64,000 bases of DNA, from NCBI GenBank assembly GCA_963662175.1, contig OY759221.1, forward strand, positions 27,949,027 to 28,013,026. The letters are read 5' to 3'. The notes under the pieces were generated by a model, which saw nothing but the letters and a program-made list of their open reading frames with translations, made no database searches and was not told the DNA's origin. This document shows positions 9,932 through 19,903 of this stretch, piece after piece. This DNA is from Aradus depressus. Taxonomy: Eukaryota; Arthropoda; Insecta; Hemiptera; Aradidae. Position 1 is the stretch's first letter. Each line of letters begins with the position of its first letter. The position numbers and the translations under genes were made by a program.

Positions 9932-10550
9932 CAGGGGCGTAGCCAGGGGGGGGGGGGGGGGGGGGGGCGTGCCCCCTCTGTCCGGAGCAAAAAACCAAGA
10001 TAAAAATAAAATAAAATAAAAAAATAGTTTTTATTGAAAATGGATTGCTTGCATGTTACCAATAGGATCTTCAAATTTCCCGTGCGTCTGATTCCTAATC
10101 AGCAATCAGCTGTTAAATAAATCTACATGTACAAAACAAGTCATATTACATTTATTCAAATGTACATGAATTCCATCATTTCATCTCCTCGCTCAAAATC
10201 GTCATTTATGTTATACTTTATACTCTTTAAGCTGATTTTACATGGGCAGTAAAAATGCAAAGCGCAGCAGCAGCAAACGCACGCTATTGGATGTGAGTCA
10301 TTATAATTCTAAAAGCACAGAAACCACAGCGTACATTTTCTGCTGCTGCGCTTTGAATTTATTTAGTCAGTGGTTACCTCAGGGGGAGCTTCTAGAGGTC
10401 CGATTCTCCCAAATTAATAACAAAAAGTCTGCAACGCTAACCACGGAAACTGCGGGCTGTGCCCTCAGGAGTCTATACTCCCCACCCTCTTAGCCTAATT
10501 TTGCCCCCCCCCCCCCCCCCCCCTTGCTCAAAATCCTGGCTTCGCTTCTG
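9932..10550. mobile_element. hAT-type non-autonomous element with G/C tracts
   Basis: Ends are CAGGGGCGTAGCCAGG on the left and, reverse complemented, CAGAAGCGAAGCCAGG on the right. The 8-bp flanks are GCCGAAGT (9924-9931) and GCCGATGT (10551-10558), differing at one base; the right form is the M consensus. Long G and C runs lie just inside each end. An internal inverted repeat (AAAGCGCAGCAGCAG near 10259; CTGCTGCTGCGCTTT near 10342) could form a hairpin. No transposase. Confidence 0.75.
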
Positions 10551-10795
10551 GCCGATGTAATGAATATATCGACACAAAATTTAGTACGATTCAGAAGCCC
10601 CTTTATAAGTCAATAATTGATTTGTTTTGAAGGAACAGCAAAAGCATCATTGATTAATTCCTACTGGGGAAGTACATTACCGGTGATTCACGTGTAGGAA
10701 AACATGAAATTCCAATGAAAATTCAACATAAAATTTTTGAATTTCTTGATATAACTTCCCCTATACTTCATATTGCAGAGAATGTAATAACAAAA
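10551..10795. repeat. Modular repeat M, tail joined to inverted head
   Basis: Continues the + copy to the end motif CTACTGGGGAAGTACATT...GGTGATTCACG (about 10692). It then switches to a minus-strand M head (AACATGAAATTCCAATGAAAA...CTTCCCCTATACTTC). The result is an end-to-head composite. Confidence 0.6.
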
Positions 10796-11395
10796 ATTTG
10801 AAGGACCCCGTCCAATGTCTTAAAAGTCTTTGAAGCCGTCACGAGGTGATAAATTGTGTAGTAATTGCTTTACCAGGATCTCTTTCTTCAGTAGTACAAT
10901 AGACATAATTCTATTATGTCACATAATTGATAAATAAAAGTCATCCTTTAAACAAGAAAACAAAAGTAAAAGTACAAAACAAAAGCAAAAACAAAAGCCG
11001 TTGCCTTCTTTTAAAAGTTGCCCTTGAAGCCTGAATGATTCCTCACCTTGGGCCAGGGCTTCTCTTCAATTTTCCAGTCTCTTGACTTCCTGCTTTATCT
11101 CTCCCAGTTATTATCTACTTTATCCGGGTGATGTGCAATTTACTGCGAGCTCTCGAGGATAAGAAGTTGGTACATATCGTCCATTTAGAGTTGGCAGGTG
11201 AGGCAAACAGTTTAACCTCCCCTCCCCTCTTCCATATCCCTCTCACTTCCCCTTGTTGCTCCATCAAGTCATTAAGTTATCATCATTCATTGATATTTCT
11301 TTGATGAGATTGAAATATTGTGAGTATCTAGTTTCATTTTTGACTCACTACTCCATTTTCTAATATAGATCTTTTGACACTCCTATCTTTTACTA
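10796..11395. other. No gene recognised
   Basis: Mixed pyrimidine-rich and AT-rich sequence (for example 11216-11260). No ORF, repeat or RNA gene that I can support. Confidence 0.3.
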
Positions 11396-12365
11396 CTAGT
11401 CTGTGAACATGATATCTCCAAATAGAATGAATATATCAGCACGAAATTTCGTATGTTTATCCAGAAGCCCATACGGACGACAATTGAGTGGTTGACGCGA
11501 AAAATGTTCTAAACGCCAAAATAACACTTCCTTCCTCTGCCATGTTGAGAACTACTGGTGGCTGTTAGAACCTTCTTCCATGAGGCTCAACGCTGACGTG
11601 GGCTCAATACTACTGCTGCTGTAACGGCAAAAAAAAACTTCCCTACACAGTTCCTAGAGACCTATAGAACCTGATTCCACAGAAATCTCATTTTCGACTA
11701 AAGTGGCGCTTAGAACCTTTTTAGTGTCAACCACTCAATTATTGATTTCTAGCCCCATTGGTCAAAGGGAATGGGGGAATAGGAACCGATGTAATAAATG
11801 TATCGACACAAAATTTAAATAAATTCAGAAATCCCTATGTAAGTCAACTATCGATTTGTGGCCCAAACGGTCGATTGGTTTTGAAGGGACTTGTAAATTC
11901 AAAACCAAATGATATATCTGCTTTATGTCTGACTCTCTGATTCCAAAAATAAAAAAAATCCCCGGTCTGTGAACTCGATAACTTTCAATAAAATGAATAT
12001 ATCGGTACGAAATTTTATTGTAAATTTAAAACCTCGTAAGGAAGACACCTATCAATATTGTACAAAATCGGCTATAGATGGGGATGGGTTGATCAAAAAT
12101 AGAGATCCTAACCCTGATGTTTTTTGATTTTTAGCCAAATTGACCAACTATTGATTTCCATGTTCTCCTTCCGGAATTTCATGTTTTTTGACCCTCCTCG
12201 GTATATCAACAATGAGGAATAAAATAATTTCTGTGTATGGGAACACGACAATATCTGATTGAAAGAATGTAACGACGCGAAATTTAGTATTTATACCTTA
12301 TAAGGAAAATTAATAGGTGTCGTACTTATGGCGTTCTGAATTTACATATGAATTTCATATCGATA
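11396..12365 (+). repeat. Modular repeat M, interrupted
   Basis: M units with AGAATGAATATATCAGCACGAAAT (11424) and a second head around 11925-12060, followed by degraded and partly inverted pieces to 12365. Interrupted by the TIR element at 11486. Confidence 0.55.
11486..11736. mobile_element. Short TIR element, AATT duplication
   Basis: A 251-bp element with inverted ends starting GAGTGGTTGAC (TIR about 30 bp, imperfect), flanked by AATT at 11482-11485 and 11737-11740. Non-coding. Superfamily not assigned. Confidence 0.65.
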
Positions 12366-12369
12366 CATC

Positions 12370-12572
12370 TTTTTTATTTTTGCCCAGAACCGGGTTTCAA
12401 CGCAACAGCGTCATCATCAGTGGCACATTTATGATTGAAAAAATATAATATACAAATTATGAAAAATATAAAATCTTAAAGCATCAGGGCGTAACAAAAT
12501 AAAAACTTATCCCACCCAAACAGCGTAGAGGTTAAAGGACAACTGGCATAGTTCAAAGGGGTGGGGATAGCT
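12370..12572 (-). mobile_element. Solo arm of the family i element
   Basis: Matches the left arm of the 40427 element, including AAAGCATCAGGG and GTTAAAGGACAACTGGCATAG, but has no inverted partner and lacks the outer terminus. It sits inside M and is truncated at both ends. Confidence 0.7.
12382..12420 (-). ncRNA. Hammerhead-like core, probably inactive
   Basis: CTGATGA, T, stem GACGC/GCGTT, GAAA, then CCCGG...GGGC. The base expected to be U in the NUH triplet is G, so the cleavage site is lost in this copy. Confidence 0.45.
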
Positions 12573-12609
12573 AGGTTCATATATAATTTCATGTCGGTAC
12601 ATTCAGTCT

Positions 12610-12840
12610 ACAGGAGTTTCTGATCTAACTGAGCTCAGGATCGAGGGTTCGAAACCCTGTCGAGGCCTTAAGTGTTTTATCTGGGAGGTGAGCCCTTTAG
12701 CCCTTCCTTCGATGGGATGTTAAGCGATTGTCCCGAGCCATATGTATATGTTCACCAGAGTGACGGAAGAGCACTCTGGTAGTCGGCGATATGACCTCGT
12801 AGTTGAAGCCCGGGCATGACTCACAAATACTAACATAACT
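12610..12840 (+). repeat. SINE S1, degraded
   Basis: Keeps the B-box side (GAGGGTTCGAAACCCTGTCG), the ATCTGGGAGGT and GATGGGATGTTAAGCGAT blocks, and the CCAGAGTGACGGAAGAGC core. The head and much of the middle are missing. Confidence 0.75.
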
Positions 12841-13064
12841 TCCTCTATACTATCCTTTCCTACTACGAGAAGAGTAGCTACGTGACGTAGGCCTTGAGAT
12901 GACATAACCTTTGTATAATTTTGAATTCTTCTCTGGTGACCCTGAAGTGAGTTGACTAATATTTTTTAACGCTTTTAGGGGATATGTGCTGTTAATCAGA
13001 CTGGGGCGACTCAGTATACCTGGAGTTGCGCTAAAATGTCGATCATCCGCCACCTAGTAGTACA
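12841..13064. other. No gene recognised
   Basis: About 220 bp without a repeat I can name. A 67-codon minus ORF here has no recognisable domain. Confidence 0.3.
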
Positions 13065-13076
13065 GGAGAAGTTATA

Positions 13077-13373
13077 GTTAGTTATTTATTATGACTCATG
13101 CCCGAGCTTTAACTATGAGGTCATATCGCCTACTACCAGAGTGCTCTATTATGGGAGTCCTAAATTTTGGCTACCCTAAATTTTTATTCACCTGTGGTCT
13201 TTAACGAGTACCTGACATCGTACAGGCTCGGGACGCTTAACGTCCCATGCTAAAGACGGCATGCTTTAGTTTATTTTACTTCCCAAATAAAATAAACTAA
13301 GAGCCTCGACCGGGTTTCCACGTCCTTGAGCTCAGAAGGCAAGCACGCATATCACTGAGCTACCGGCGCCCTT
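13077..13373 (-). repeat. SINE S1, AACT-type tail
   Basis: Head on the right (CTACCGGCGCC) and tail AGTTAGTTATTATGACTC on the left. It is flanked by an exact 12-bp duplication GGAGAAGTTATA (13065-13076 and 13374-13385) within an M head. Confidence 0.9.
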
Positions 13374-13385
13374 GGAGAAGTTATA

Positions 13386-13653
13386 TAATCGATAGCAAAT
13401 TCGATGCTGAGTTTTCACCAGATTTTCATATTTATCGACCTTTTGATTCCAAAAATTTAAAAAAATGTCTGTGTGCCTTCCCGGTGAACATAATAACTCT
13501 TGAAAGAATGAATGTATCAACAAAATTTTCCTTCTCCAACTATGCGAAGATTAGGGGTTGTTATGTAATTGATAAGAAATTCGATGCGGAGTTTTCAACA
13601 AAATTTTCATCCCCCAAGGATTCCAAAATTGGAAAAAAAATCTTTCTGTGTGT
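13386..13653 (+). repeat. Modular repeat M, host of the LTR element
   Basis: Two M heads in succession (CAAATTCGATGCTGAGTTTTC and AAATTCGATGCGGAGTTTTC), ending at TGTGTGTCTATC, where the LTR element begins. Confidence 0.65.
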
Positions 13654-13658
13654 CTATC

Positions 13659-13805
13659 TGTTAGGACATTGATGTTTATTAAAACATCTGTTATTATTAT
13701 GTTGGACTTGTATATTGTACATGTGTTATAAAATCAGTCTCAGTTTAGAAATGTAAAATAAAGTGAAAATATGTTGTGCAATTTTGTCGTACTAATTTCT
13801 TAACA
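13659..13805 (+). mobile_element. Left LTR (147 bp) of a small LTR retrotransposon
   Basis: Starts TGTTAGGACA and ends TTCTTAACA. It is nearly identical and equal in length to 20556-20702; the difference I see is GTTTAG versus GTATAG. CTATC lies immediately before (13654-13658) and also immediately after (13806-13810), which is what a solo LTR would show. See the findings for the odd junction that follows. Confidence 0.9.
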
Positions 13806-13867
13806 CTATCCTTCTGTGAGGACAACTCCCGATAGATTGAATGTATAAAGACGAAATTTTATATGTG

Positions 13868-14113
13868 TAACAATTGGCGAACGAGGAAAAGTTTAAAATG
13901 TTTGCCGGGAAATTGGAAACATTTAACAAAAATACTGACGATATTGAGGAGTATTTAGAAATAGTAGAAAACATTTTTGTTGGGAACGATGTTCGGAAAG
14001 AAAAAATGGTTCCAATTCTGCTGGGAAGCATTGGGAAAGAAACTTATTCGTGGCTGCGGGCAGCATGTGAGCCTGTCAAACCTGCCAGAATGGACTACAG
14101 CACGTTGGTGAGG

Positions 14114-14115
<2 letters not shown>
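13868..14115 (+). pseudogene. gag 5' part of the LTR retrotransposon, split by a LINE
   Basis: Begins with TAACA, the last five bases expected of an LTR, then ATTGGCGAACGAGG, a primer-binding-site-like segment. An open frame from TTG at 13874 encodes FAGKLETFNKNTDDIEEYLE and VPILLGSIGKETYSWLRAAC, the N-terminal pattern of insect Ty3/gypsy (Mag-like) Gag. The frame runs into the LINE insertion after the TSD at 14101-14115 and resumes at 19904 in frame. Removing the insertion would give one Gag domain of about 200 residues. No zinc knuckle, protease or RT follows. Confidence 0.8.
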
Positions 14116-14199
<84 letters not shown>

Positions 14200-14476
14200 C
14201 CTCGGGTGCTCCGGTTAATCACCCGGCCCGTTTTTTCGTCGGGGAATGAGGATACATGACATGGTTATGCTAAATTATTTATTTGTTGCTGTGGGTGTCT
14301 GGGGGCGACAGCCTCTGGTCCCTTGCGGGACAAACTGGCGCTCCCAGACCCCCTTGTGTTGCGGCTGCCAGATGGCGCCGAGAGAGCTCAGGATCTTGGA
14401 GTGGGGGCTGCTACTACATCGCGGTCGCCGGGGGTAGACATCGGGCCGCAGCCCGTCAATTGCCCCCGGCGCCGGG

Positions 14477-17400
14477 TCAAGCGGGCTTTTTCTGTTCCCG
14501 CCAGGAGGTGACAAACCGGCCGAACGCCGGATAGTTCGACTCCGTCATCAACTCCGGCAGGCTCAATCCCAGATATGATCCTGTCGCGCGGATCAACTCC
14601 ACCCTAGACCTGTCGTACAGCGGGCAATCGAGGACCACGTGTTCTGCAGTCTCGATGCCGCCACACGAGCAGTTTGGGCTATCCTTCCTCTTGAAGAAGA
14701 AGAGTTTGGAGTTGAAGTCGCCGTGACCTGATAGTACCTGGGATGTCCAGTGATCGGGTTGTACCCAAGTGGAGCGTAGGCGGACCTGGACGTCAGGGAT
14801 GTACGCGAATGTCGTTCGGCCATCGGAGGAGCGCGACCATCGCTGTTGCCACTTGTTCATTATCCAGTCTTGGACCATGTCCCTGCAACGCTCTGGTCCG
14901 TTCTGTCTACGTAGCTCACCCTCCAGGGCGAGGCGCAAGGGCTCATCTATATTTGCTCTCAGGGGCAAATTGCGTCTACAGTAGTACGAGGCGACCGCCC
15001 CGTCCAAGACCAAGTCTATGGGCGGAGCTCCCGCCAGCACCTGTAGCGCTGCCGTGGAGACAGTACGATAGGCCCTTGTGACTCTCAGGAGGGCGGCTCT
15101 TTGGGCCTGTAGCAGTCTCGTTCTCTGCTGCTTGGTGGGGCGATACCACCACCCTGCAGCAGCGTACCGTGCTACAGCCTCGAATACCCCCGTGTAGATT
15201 GTTCTACACGCTGAGTAGTCGAGGCCCCATGTTGCGCGAGCTAGGCGGCTCAGAGCGTTGAAGGTGGCATTGGTCCTTTCCTTGATGGCAACAGCGTGGG
15301 GAGTCGCGCTGAAGCCCGGACCCAGTCTCACACCTAGGTATGTGACCGCCTCCGGGAACTCAACGCGCATCCCCCGGATCCTCAAGGAGAAGGGGTGGCG
15401 GGCGTCGGTTTTCCCTCTCATCAGTAGGGCCGTAGTCTTGCTTGGTGAGAGGTTCAGCTTGTTGGCGCAGCACCAGCTGTCGACGAAGTCGATGGCGGCT
15501 TGGGCTACGCGGGTCAGAGCTGCCCGGCTATCAGCGTGCACCGTGATTGCGAGATCGTCAACATAGGCAATAGCCTTATATTCACGACTCTCGAGCTCAC
15601 GGAGCAGTCCATCAAAGAGTATGTTCCAGAGTGTTGGTCCTAGGACTGAGCCCTGGGGGCATCCTCTGGTGATGTTCACCGATGTGCTAGCATACAGCCG
15701 GCTCACAGTCGCAGAACGGCCGTCAAGGAAGCTGGATATCAGCCCAAATATATTCCTAGGCGGTCCCATTGCACGCAGTCGCGTGAGGATGGCAGGCCAC
15801 CAGGCGCAGTCGAACGCCGCCGCGATGTCAAAGAAGATACAGAGGGCATATTTGCCTCTGGTCCCTTCGACATCCGACCTCAGCGTTATCAACGCGTCCT
15901 CTGTTGACCTGCCCCTCAAGCAACCATATTGCCTAGGGGATACGAAGGCGTATACCTGGGTGCGGATTCTGTCGAGAACGAGTCCCTCCAGTATCTTCCC
16001 GAACAGAGACAGAAGGCTGATCGGTCTGTAGCTGCCTGCCAAGGAAAGGTCCCTATCCCCAGGCTTGACAAACGTGCACACCATGGCCCGCTTCCAAGCA
16101 CTAGGGAAGTGGCCTCGCCTTAGGCAGGCATTGTACAAGTAGAGTAGGTCTGTCTTAATGACCGGGTAGGCTTTCTTGATTATGGCCGCGTCCATGAGAT
16201 CGCTCCCAGGAGCGCCGCCACTCTTCTGCCTCCCAATCACCAGGGTCAGGTCTAGCTCGTCCCAGTCAGGGGCATCCTCCGTGTTCGGCAAGTCACGGGC
16301 AGCACACCTGATGTTTTGTTGAGTGGGTGTATCCCCTGCCGGGTCGTCTTCCGGGAAGGCCTGGCTTAGGTACATCCCGCCGGCCTCCTCCAGGGACAAG
16401 GCATACTGCATGCCATCCCTGATTGAAGCCACCGGGGCGACCGCCTTAAGCCTCCCAGTGGCGACCCGGTAGGGAATCCCCCACGGGTTTTTGCTGGACT
16501 CGTCTTCAACAAACCTCCTCCAGCTGGTTCTCTTGGCGGCTTCGATGCTCCGACCGTAGGCCTCGCTGAGCTGCCGGTACTCTTCCCTGCGAATAACCCG
16601 ATGGAGTTGGTCTCGGCACCGCTGGTACCGCCTCCTGGCACGATAAACGGCTCTCTTGGCGAGGGTGAGGTCTTCACTCCACCAGGGGACTTTCCTCAAC
16701 CGGTCGACCTTCTTGGGGATGGTTTCGTCGGCAGCTCTCAGTAAAATATTACTGAGCCTATCGACGCCTTCCTCAATCTGGTCTACCGGGTCGGAACCCC
16801 TGAGACCTTCCCATTCCTCGTCACAGGAGTAGGCAGCAGCGGCGGCCACGAAGGCTTCCGGTATCGCTTTGCGAGTTGCAAAGCGAGGGTCCCTAGACCT
16901 GACTGTCGTTAGCCGGGCGTCAAAGAGCCTCACGTCTAGGACTTCATGGTCACTAGACGTAACCCCTCGGACTTCCCAGCCACTGACAGCCCTGTATAGT
17001 TCTCCAGAAACCAACGTGACATCGATGTGCGATTCTCCATTGTGGCCACGAAAAGTGGGCGGAGAATGCTGGTCATTAACTATGCACAGGTCATAGCGGG
17101 CGATCAACTCCATTAGTCTGTCCCCCCGGCGGTCGGTGCGAACCGATCCCCAGGATGCAGACCAGGCATTGGCGTCCACCATGACTATGACTTGGCGTCC
17201 CGCTAGTTCGTCCAGAACGTGGTCCAAGTGGCCCAATTGCACGTCTATGCGCTCAGACGGAGGGAAATATCCGCTGATTACATAGCAATCGACGTTGGCG
17301 TGCCTGATACAGGCCACAGCAATGTGGCTGGTGGACAGATGGTGGAGCGCCATCACATCCACCTGGGGGCCGGTCACAACGATTGCGGCCATAGGCCGTT

Positions 17401-17632
17401 CGTTGTTCCTTGCGCCATTTATTACTCTGTGGCCAATACCAAGGCCTGCCACGCGATTTCCTATACAATAGGGTTCCTGTAGAGCCAAGAGCTGGACGGA
17501 CTCATCGTACACCAGTGCTCGCAACTCATCCGCCACTCTCTTACGCCTATTCATGTTGTGCTGGACAACGTGGATTCCGGTGCGCTCCCTAACTCTACCC
17601 GCCATAGTCCGTGCGCGAGGCCAGCTTCTCAA
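14477..17632 (-). CDS. ORF2: endonuclease-reverse transcriptase
   Basis: 1051 codons as drawn; Met-10 (MAGRV) is the likelier start because its ATG overlaps the ORF1 stop. Residues about 20-240 form an APE-like endonuclease with N26, E53, D153/N155, H202/D204 and S227-D228-H229 in the expected order. The reverse transcriptase (about 510-775) has YRPISL, D602 in FFDIAAAFD, GCPQGSVLGP and the catalytic YVDD (D692, D693). A C-terminal C988-x-C990-x7-H998-x4-C1003 knuckle follows, with no RNase H, as in the R1 clade. Role: nicks target DNA and primes reverse transcription of its own RNA. No stop, frameshift or lost catalytic residue was seen. Confidence 0.95.
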   Translation of the reverse strand: MRSWPRARTMAGRVRERTGIHVVQHNMNRRKRVADELRALVYDESVQLLALQEPYCIGNRVAGLGIGHRVINGARNNERPMAAIVVTGPQVDVMALHHLSTSHIAVACIRHANVDCYVISGYFPPSERIDVQLGHLDHVLDELAGRQVIVMVDANAWSASWGSVRTDRRGDRLMELIARYDLCIVNDQHSPPTFRGHNGESHIDVTLVSGELYRAVSGWEVRGVTSSDHEVLDVRLFDARLTTVRSRDPRFATRKAIPEAFVAAAAAYSCDEEWEGLRGSDPVDQIEEGVDRLSNILLRAADETIPKKVDRLRKVPWWSEDLTLAKRAVYRARRRYQRCRDQLHRVIRREEYRQLSEAYGRSIEAAKRTSWRRFVEDESSKNPWGIPYRVATGRLKAVAPVASIRDGMQYALSLEEAGGMYLSQAFPEDDPAGDTPTQQNIRCAARDLPNTEDAPDWDELDLTLVIGRQKSGGAPGSDLMDAAIIKKAYPVIKTDLLYLYNACLRRGHFPSAWKRAMVCTFVKPGDRDLSLAGSYRPISLLSLFGKILEGLVLDRIRTQVYAFVSPRQYGCLRGRSTEDALITLRSDVEGTRGKYALCIFFDIAAAFDCAWWPAILTRLRAMGPPRNIFGLISSFLDGRSATVSRLYASTSVNITRGCPQGSVLGPTLWNILFDGLLRELESREYKAIAYVDDLAITVHADSRAALTRVAQAAIDFVDSWCCANKLNLSPSKTTALLMRGKTDARHPFSLRIRGMRVEFPEAVTYLGVRLGPGFSATPHAVAIKERTNATFNALSRLARATWGLDYSACRTIYTGVFEAVARYAAAGWWYRPTKQQRTRLLQAQRAALLRVTRAYRTVSTAALQVLAGAPPIDLVLDGAVASYYCRRNLPLRANIDEPLRLALEGELRRQNGPERCRDMVQDWIMNKWQQRWSRSSDGRTTFAYIPDVQVRLRSTWVQPDHWTSQVLSGHGDFNSKLFFFKRKDSPNCSCGGIETAEHVVLDCPLYDRSRVELIRATGSYLGLSLPELMTESNYPAFGRFVTSWREQKKPA

Positions 17633-19601
17633 GCGCGCGGATGTATGACGGGCATGTCGCGCTATCAGCGCTATGGGTCACGCCCGGTTTCCCGCTGCCG
17701 CAGTTGCAACACTTCGGCGGCAACGATTTCTTTTTACAGCTGGAGCTGTCGTGCCCTACCATTGCACACCAAGCACACACCCTCTCCCTGCTTGGGCAAC
17801 GCTTCTCCGGGTGGCCGAAGCCATGGCATCTCCCACATCTGGTTACATCCAGGCAATCCCGCACTGCACAAGTGTACCATCCTAGGATGATCCTCCCTGA
17901 GGTGACGAGAGCCCTCCGAGTCGCAGGGGTGGTCTCTACCACCCAGCGCACCGTCGATCTGCCGGGGGGGCCCTTCCTATAAATGGGGACTATGGGGGAG
18001 AGGTCGGGGAATTGGGCTTGAAACCTCCTGGTGAGGTCCTCGGCCGACCAACCCGCGGGCACGTCGAAGACCGCTAAGCGCGGTCTTCTCCTGTGCAGCG
18101 CCTCCGCCTTTAGGCCCAACTCCTGGAGACGAGCATTGGACGTCAGCGCTTCGAGTTCTTCGGCCGAGGACACCTCCAGGAGGATTCCCCCCCTCCTGGC
18201 GGGTCTGCTGTTTTTCATAGTGATCCCGAGCTCTCCCGGGGTCACCTGCTCCATAGCGTCCGCCAGCGGGCGTGAGTCCTCCTTGCTGGACAGCTCGACC
18301 ACGGCCAAGAACGTCTTAGGGCGATTTTGGCTCTCCCCGGCCGTGGCGAGCTGCCGGAGGACGTCTTCCTTCCTCTTGGTAGGTGGTAGCGGTCGTTGTC
18401 CCAGCCGGGCTGTCGCTGCTGGAGGGACGGATTTCTTCTTCTTCTTGGCCCTCACCACCTGGATCCATTCTGCTGGGTCCGGAAGGGCCGGGTTCACAGG
18501 GTCCAGGGGGGCAGGGTGTTGCGCTGTCTTCTTGAGGGGCGGTGGTGGGGGGCGAGGCTGGGGGGGAGCTCCGTCCACTTCCATCCCCCGCACCGCGGGC
18601 ACGGAGGGGGGAACCCTGACTGGAGCCGGGGGGGTTTTTCTGGTGGGCGCCACGGCCGCTTGGTTCTTCTTATTCTTCATCTTCTTCTTTCCCCTTTCTT
18701 TCTCCCCCGTTCCGTGGCCATCCCCCACCCCTCCCTGGTTCAAATCTCCAAGAGGGGGAGGGAAGACGGCGGGGGGGGAGGGGGCGGGCGGGGGCTGGGG
18801 GATGGCCGGACGGGCCCTGAGGGCCTCCGCGAGAGTCGCGGTAAGGCCCTCCATCATCATCCTGGCCGTCTCAGTCCTGGCCTCGGCCACCTCCTGGGCT
18901 GCCATTATCATTACGATCAGTCTGGCTACTCCCCGGTTGATCTTATCACGGCCTGCCAGGCTGACTCTACTTTTTGCGACGATGTTTGTGATCGACGTTT
19001 GTATTGAGTAGGCCTCCTCTGGCTGGCCGATGGCCTCTTCGGGGGTCGCCTTCCGGGCTCTCTTCCTCCCCCGAGTGAGGGGGGTAAAGGCGAGGGTTGG
19101 GGTGGTCATTGCAGGGGGAGCTGTTCTCTTTAACGGGGGGGCGGGGGTCGTGGTTTCAGGATTGCTGGGGGGGGAGAAGAGGTGTTTTAGATTTCCTAGG
19201 GGGGGGGTGGGTGGTTTAATCGGAAGGGGGGGGGATCTGATAAGGGATGTAGAGGGCTTGAAGGGCTGAAGGGGGGGGTAATTTTTACAATCAAGGGGGG
19301 GTGAAGCGGGTGGAGAACTAGTTGGGGGGTGATTTATGGGTGGGGGGGTCTGTTCGCGATGTACAGATGGGGGTTTATCTGGGTGGGTAGCCACAGGTCC
19401 ATTAGCCCTCTGGTCCGGCTGCAGACGGGCTACTGCCCTCCCCGGGTCCGGTTCACGGGATGGGGACTGGAGGCAAGGAGGGGGGCGTAGGCTCCTCCCA
19501 CTCCCTCCCGCGGTGGCGCCACTTATCTGGGAGGGAGCTGGCGTTGGCACGGGATCCTTATGCTCTCGACTCCTGGAGGCAACTGGCGGGGTCCTCTCCA
19601 T
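17595..19601 (-). CDS. ORF1: Gag-like RNA-binding protein with CCHC fingers
   Basis: 668 residues. The first 160 or so are Pro-rich and probably disordered, followed by a low-complexity basic region with KKKMKNKKNQ and KKKKK. Residues about 430-585 look like the folded domain that precedes the fingers in R1/Jockey/I-type ORF1 proteins. Three zinc knuckles follow: C589-x2-C-x4-H-x4-C602, C609-x2-C-x4-H-x4-C622, and an irregular third at about 631-650. Such proteins coat the element RNA. The end overlaps ORF2 by 38 nt in another frame; the sequence TATGGCGGGTAG contains both the ORF2 ATG and the ORF1 TAG, suggesting termination-reinitiation, as shown for the related SART1. Confidence 0.93.
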   Translation of the reverse strand: MERTPPVASRSREHKDPVPTPAPSQISGATAGGSGRSLRPPPCLQSPSREPDPGRAVARLQPDQRANGPVATHPDKPPSVHREQTPPPINHPPTSSPPASPPLDCKNYPPLQPFKPSTSLIRSPPLPIKPPTPPLGNLKHLFSPPSNPETTTPAPPLKRTAPPAMTTPTLAFTPLTRGRKRARKATPEEAIGQPEEAYSIQTSITNIVAKSRVSLAGRDKINRGVARLIVMIMAAQEVAEARTETARMMMEGLTATLAEALRARPAIPQPPPAPSPPAVFPPPLGDLNQGGVGDGHGTGEKERGKKKMKNKKNQAAVAPTRKTPPAPVRVPPSVPAVRGMEVDGAPPQPRPPPPPLKKTAQHPAPLDPVNPALPDPAEWIQVVRAKKKKKSVPPAATARLGQRPLPPTKRKEDVLRQLATAGESQNRPKTFLAVVELSSKEDSRPLADAMEQVTPGELGITMKNSRPARRGGILLEVSSAEELEALTSNARLQELGLKAEALHRRRPRLAVFDVPAGWSAEDLTRRFQAQFPDLSPIVPIYRKGPPGRSTVRWVVETTPATRRALVTSGRIILGWYTCAVRDCLDVTRCGRCHGFGHPEKRCPSRERVCAWCAMVGHDSSSCKKKSLPPKCCNCGSGKPGVTHSADSATCPSYIRALEKLASRTDYGG

Positions 19602-19903
19602 AGCGCTGGGTGGGGGACACTAGACACGCCTACTTGTCTTATCTCCTCGCCACACTAGACTGGGTTCCGTATTTAAGATTTTAAATTCACTTTTTTTTTT
19701 TTTCACTTAAATGTACACCACACTACCGGACCGATTGAGGTGAAATTTTGTATTTCACCTCCTTCAATACCCTGCCAGGGTATAGCAGCGTCAAACCTAA
19801 CAATAACTCACTTGTACACTTCGGATAAACACTCGACGTAGAGACTGTTTATAAGGCAACCTCTCGCGGCGGAGGTTGGCACACCACTCACGTTGGTGAG
19901 GCT

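Larger units (their letters stand above)
14116..19888 (-). mobile_element. Full-length R1-clade non-LTR retrotransposon
   Basis: About 5.8 kb on the minus strand: a 5' UTR of about 287 nt (19888-19602), ORF1 (19601-17595), ORF2 (17632-14477), a 3' UTR of about 277 nt, and a poly(A) of 84 (T 14116-14199 on the + strand). A perfect 15-bp target duplication CACGTTGGTGAGGCT lies at 14101-14115 and 19889-19903. Both ORFs are open, and the body is strikingly GC-rich against its AT-rich surroundings. R1-clade members are often site-specific (rDNA, telomere repeats); this copy sits in a retrotransposon gag. Confidence 0.95.

Noticed and set aside
13874..14218. 114-codon gag ORF ending in poly-Phe
   Set aside because: The poly-Phe comes from the LINE poly(A) read on the opposite strand. 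Only the part to 14115 is gag.
18031..19011. 326-codon + strand ORF
   Set aside because: Exact antisense of the GC-rich ORF1 (17595-19601 minus); the translation is low-complexity and has no domain. Several other + ORFs over 14743-17890 are likewise shadows of ORF2 and ORF1.
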